Shown here in pieces: positions 45,692 through 48,268 of a stretch of DNA of 48,268 nucleotides. The notes under the pieces were generated by a model. The model was not told the origin of the DNA and searched no databases. It was given only the letters and a program-made list of their open reading frames with translations. The stretch is taken from the IMG/VR virus record IMGVR_UViG_3300020202_000100, positions 1-48,268 of that record, one strand, 5' to 3'. The position numbers were made by a program, and so were the translations under genes. Source of the stretch: a virus. Position 1 is the stretch's first letter. Each line of letters opens with the position of its first letter.

Positions 45692-46833
45692 GCATATCTG
45701 AACTGAGCAAGGATCATATTGACCGGATTCTGGACGGCACAAAGATTAATTGGTATGTGGACAGAGTGGCTGCCTGGGAACGCGGAGAGCGGATTGCGCC
45801 GGTAACGATTGATATGGCGCTTACCACCACCTGTAACATGGCCTGCGAATTCTGTTATCGCTATCTTCAGCACAACACCTACTACAAAATAACCAAAGAT
45901 CACATGACGCGATTTCTCGATGACTGCGCTGAGATCGGCGTGAAAGGAGTCAGCCTTGTATCTGACGGTGAGAGCTCGATTAGTCCTGCGTATCGCCACA
46001 GTATTGAATATGGCCATTCACTTGGTCTCAGCATGGCAAGCGGAACAAATGCTTACCTCCTACGGGGTGAGTTACTTGACGCAGTATTTCCTAAACTTAC
46101 TTATCTTCGCGTTAACATTTCCGCCGGAGAAGAAGACAGATACAACGAGATCATGGGCGCGAAGGGCGATATGTTCCAACAAGTTTGCTCGAACATTCGC
46201 CAAATGGTTAGGATGAAACGATCAGGAATAAGTAATTGTACGGTAGGAATGCAAATGGTCTTTAAGCCGGACTATGAAGACCAGCTCATTCCCCTGGCCA
46301 AGCTCGCCGTGGAACTCGAAGCCGATTACCTTGTTATTAAACATTGTTCCGATGATGAGTTCGGGACGCTAGGAGTTAATTATGGGGACTACGAAAAAAC
46401 GTATCCGACGCTCAGGGCAGCCGAAGCACTCTCAAATGAGAAGACGGTCATTAAGGTTAAGTGGTCAAAGATCAATGAGTGTACGTTTGAAGGAGCTGTG
46501 CGGAGCTACCAGCGATGCTACGGGACGCCGTTCCTACTTCAAATTTCCGGAACTGGACTTGTTGCTCCCTGCGGTATGCTCTTTAACGATCGGTACAAAG
46601 AACTCTATCATATTGGGAATATTACGGAAAGGTCGTTCAAGGAGATCTGGAGCTCGGAAAGATACTGGGAAGTTGTAAAGAGGCTGGCAAGCCCTGAGTT
46701 TGACGCACAGACCATGTGCGGTTCGCTCTGCCTTCAGCATAGCGTTAACAAGGCTCTCGACAATCACGTTAAGGGAATAAGAAAGATCGAGCCGGCAACC
46801 GAAGCGTTTCCGCTTCACGGGAGTTTTGTATGA
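45688..46833 (+). CDS. Radical SAM protein with SPASM-like C-terminus (B)
   Basis: This 381-residue protein has CNMACEFCYRYL (Cys49, 53, 56) after a short helical lead, and a SAM-binding VSDGESS where GGEP would be. The C-terminal part YQRCYGTPFLLQIS, LVAPCGMLFNDRY, HIGNITERSFKEIW and MCGSLCLQH matches paralogue A in order. The extra Cys residues could hold auxiliary iron-sulphur clusters. Substrate unknown; probably acts with A on the same target. Confidence 0.85.
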   Translation: MSISELSKDHIDRILDGTKINWYVDRVAAWERGERIAPVTIDMALTTTCNMACEFCYRYLQHNTYYKITKDHMTRFLDDCAEIGVKGVSLVSDGESSISPAYRHSIEYGHSLGLSMASGTNAYLLRGELLDAVFPKLTYLRVNISAGEEDRYNEIMGAKGDMFQQVCSNIRQMVRMKRSGISNCTVGMQMVFKPDYEDQLIPLAKLAVELEADYLVIKHCSDDEFGTLGVNYGDYEKTYPTLRAAEALSNEKTVIKVKWSKINECTFEGAVRSYQRCYGTPFLLQISGTGLVAPCGMLFNDRYKELYHIGNITERSFKEIWSSERYWEVVKRLASPEFDAQTMCGSLCLQHSVNKALDNHVKGIRKIEPATEAFPLHGSFV

Positions 46834-47021
46834 TTAAAAACATGAAGTTAGTCTGTTCAAAATGCAGGATTGATCTTGTTCCTGATAATACCTATTTTCT
46901 TTCAAACGGCGATAAGACGGCAACGGTAAAGACGAACTGCTGCGGAGTGAATGCGGTTCTTAAGAATGATAATTGGTTTAGAAAGATGGGGAGACTATGC
47001 AAGCATCTCTTAAGCCGTTAG
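46830..47021 (+). CDS. Small zinc-type Cys protein between radical SAM genes
   Basis: The 63-residue product reads MIKNMKLVCSKCRIDLVPDN, then NCCGVNAVLKNDNWFRKMG, and CKHLLSR. Five Cys residues, one CxxC and one CC. It overlaps gene B by 4 bases and radical SAM gene C by 25. It may be a partner, a metal carrier or a peptide substrate. Confidence 0.5.
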   Translation: MIKNMKLVCSKCRIDLVPDNTYFLSNGDKTATVKTNCCGVNAVLKNDNWFRKMGRLCKHLLSR

Positions 47022-47881
47022 CGATTCCGGAAGAATATAACTATGTCGCGTGCTTCCTAACGCTCGCCTGCAACCTCAAGTGTAGTTACTGCATCAATAT
47101 TATGAATGATTATGACAGGAGAAAGATTCATCATGGGCGGCCGCCCCTGTCGGCAAGCGACTGGATTAATGCGCTTAATCGTATCGAGGCGCGGGAGGAT
47201 TTGCCGATTACGCTTCAGGGCGGTGAACCAACGGTGCATCCTGACTTCTACGCTATTGTTAATGGCGTTCATAAGCCCATGGATTTACTTACCAACTGTC
47301 AATTTGATATTGATCGTTTTATTAAGGAGGTTCCTGTTACGAAGTTTAAACGCTCGGCTCCGTATGCGTCGATACGGGTTAGTTATCACCCTGAACAGAT
47401 GGAGCTCGAAGATACCGTGTTTCGAGTCGCAAAGCTTATCTCTTGCGGCTATCAGGTGGGCGTGTGGTCGGTCTTGGTTCCGAGATGGGAAGATCACATT
47501 TTGAATTCTGCGAAGAGAAAGTTCGTGGAGGCCGGCATTGATTTTAGAGTCAAGGAGATGCTGGACGGAGGAACGGAGGACGGGACGCAGTGCGGGACGT
47601 ATAAGTATCCGGATGCTGTGGGGGCGAAGGTCTTGCGTTCGTGCGAATGCCGAACGACTGAGCTCTTGATTGCACCTGATGGATCGGTTCATCGCTGCCA
47701 CTCAGATATTTACAACCTTCGGAAAGGTATCGGCCACATCATGGATGAGGAGTTCCGGCTTGACCGTGAGTTTAGGACTTGCCATGTCTATGGCGATTGC
47801 AGCGGGTGTGACGTGAAGATTACGACTAATAGGTTTCAGCAGCAGAACTGGACAAGCGTGGAGATCATCAATGTCAGATAA
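46997..47881 (+). CDS. Radical SAM protein (C)
   Basis: This 294-residue protein has CNLKCSYCIN (Cys25, 29, 32), LQGGEPTVHP (73-82), and a C-terminal series SCECRTTELLIAPDGSVHRCHSD, then CHVYGDCSGCDVKI, so auxiliary clusters are likely. It is less similar to A and B and ends with a natural terminus. The fold and Cys pattern suggest a SPASM/twitch-type enzyme. Its gene overlaps the small Cys gene before it and the next gene by 11 bases. Confidence 0.85.
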   Translation: MQASLKPLAIPEEYNYVACFLTLACNLKCSYCINIMNDYDRRKIHHGRPPLSASDWINALNRIEAREDLPITLQGGEPTVHPDFYAIVNGVHKPMDLLTNCQFDIDRFIKEVPVTKFKRSAPYASIRVSYHPEQMELEDTVFRVAKLISCGYQVGVWSVLVPRWEDHILNSAKRKFVEAGIDFRVKEMLDGGTEDGTQCGTYKYPDAVGAKVLRSCECRTTELLIAPDGSVHRCHSDIYNLRKGIGHIMDEEFRLDREFRTCHVYGDCSGCDVKITTNRFQQQNWTSVEIINVR

Positions 47882-48029
47882 GAAGAGAGAGATAAAGATT
47901 GAGCGCGGCGTAACGGACGTAAACAACGTGCTTAATCATCTTAGTAATGTAGAGAAGAGTGAGCGGAAAAAGGCTTGGCTTAAAGAGTATTATGAAAAGA
48001 ATGCAAGGCGAAAGGAAACTAATGATTAA
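47871..48029 (+). CDS. Hypothetical 52-residue basic helical protein
   Basis: MSDKKREIKIERGVTDVNNVLNHLSNVEKSERKKAWLKEYYEKNARRKET is charged and helical. It starts inside radical SAM C and ends inside the next gene. Function unknown; the tight overlaps argue that it is part of the same operon. Confidence 0.5.
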   Translation: MSDKKREIKIERGVTDVNNVLNHLSNVEKSERKKAWLKEYYEKNARRKETND

Positions 48030-48268
48030 GAATATGCTGCAAGCGGCAAGTAAGATGCTTGATTCAAGCACTAAGGAGCACGGGTCGAAATTTAAGGCAA
48101 GGGTTCAGTGCGCGAAAACAATTATAGATGAGATCGTAGCGGGCATGGAGCCGGAGACGGTGGTTGTAACGAATGGCGTAGATAAGGTTCGTAAGTGGGA
48201 GCCAAAAGCTCAGCCTGAGCCGAGGACTCCTCAAGAAGATCAGTATCAGGTAATTGTTGAGCACGGAA
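48022..48268 (+). CDS. Hypothetical protein, 5' part of a gene crossing the circular join
   Basis: The ATG at 48022 opens MIKNMLQAASKMLDSSTKEHG and the frame runs into the terminal repeat, continuing at position 1 to the stop at 240 for a 119-residue product. The N-terminal 41 residues are a helix-rich segment ending in EIVAG. It follows the radical SAM operon with an 8-base overlap. Unknown function. Confidence 0.8.
   Translation, partial: MIKNMLQAASKMLDSSTKEHGSKFKARVQCAKTIIDEIVAGMEPETVVVTNGVDKVRKWEPKAQPEPRTPQEDQYQVIVEHG
48142..48268. repeat. Terminal direct repeat, right copy
   Basis: Identical to bases 1-127. It should be counted once when the genome is closed, giving a circle of 48,141 bp. 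Confidence 0.95.

Noticed and set aside
1-48268. tRNA genes and CRISPR arrays
   Set aside because: No cloverleaf with matching CCA arm and T-loop, and no regularly spaced repeats, were seen on either strand. The 39332-39464 fold is not a tRNA.

Overview
The window is one complete circular genome of a tailed double-stranded DNA bacteriophage, about 48,141 bp long. The first 127 bases are repeated exactly as the last 127 bases, and one gene reads straight through the join. No chromosomal, ribosomal RNA, tRNA or CRISPR sequence was seen. The host cannot be named. Shine-Dalgarno sites, sigma70-like promoters and a perfect DnaA box point to a bacterium. Several genes resemble those of uncultured environmental phages.

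Layout. From about 25.7 kb down to 1.3 kb, nearly everything is on the minus strand. In transcription order this is the late block: small and large terminase, portal, scaffold-like protein, major capsid protein, a glycosyltransferase-like protein, an adaptor, many small beta-rich virion proteins, a beta-helix tailspike, two holin-like genes, fibre and tail proteins, and three large virion proteins. The last of these carries an inserted ADP-ribosyltransferase-like domain. No tape measure, tube or sheath was recognised, so a short-tailed (podovirus-like) particle is the best reading. The block ends with a shortened PurD-like protein and a 3'-5' exonuclease. One plus-strand gene for a secreted peptide (7.8 kb) interrupts the block.

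An 890-base gene-free strand switch (25.68-26.57 kb) holds the DnaA box, AT-rich DNA and repeats, and is the likely origin. From 26.5 kb to the end, and on to 0.87 kb after circularisation, genes are on the plus strand: DUF932, RadC, a tyrosine recombinase with an excisionase-like HTH protein, a RepA-like ATPase, an SLT lysin, a recombination module (PD-(D/E)XK nuclease, Sak4-like ATPase, SSB-like protein, ERCC4 nuclease), and many very small zinc-ribbon proteins. Three promoters in this arm share a palindromic TTGAC-N4-GTCAA motif over the -35 box, which suggests one regulator.

The most unusual part is 42.8-47.9 kb, a set of overlapping genes. It encodes a minimal two-subunit thiamine-diphosphate enzyme related to E1 dehydrogenase, with three radical SAM proteins, small zinc proteins and a DUF6165-like protein. 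Just beyond it, across the join, is a 203-residue protein with the outline of a family A DNA polymerase palm but without its catalytic aspartates. No intact DNA polymerase was found. The chemistry of the cassette is unknown. Modification of DNA, a nucleotide sugar or a peptide are all possible.
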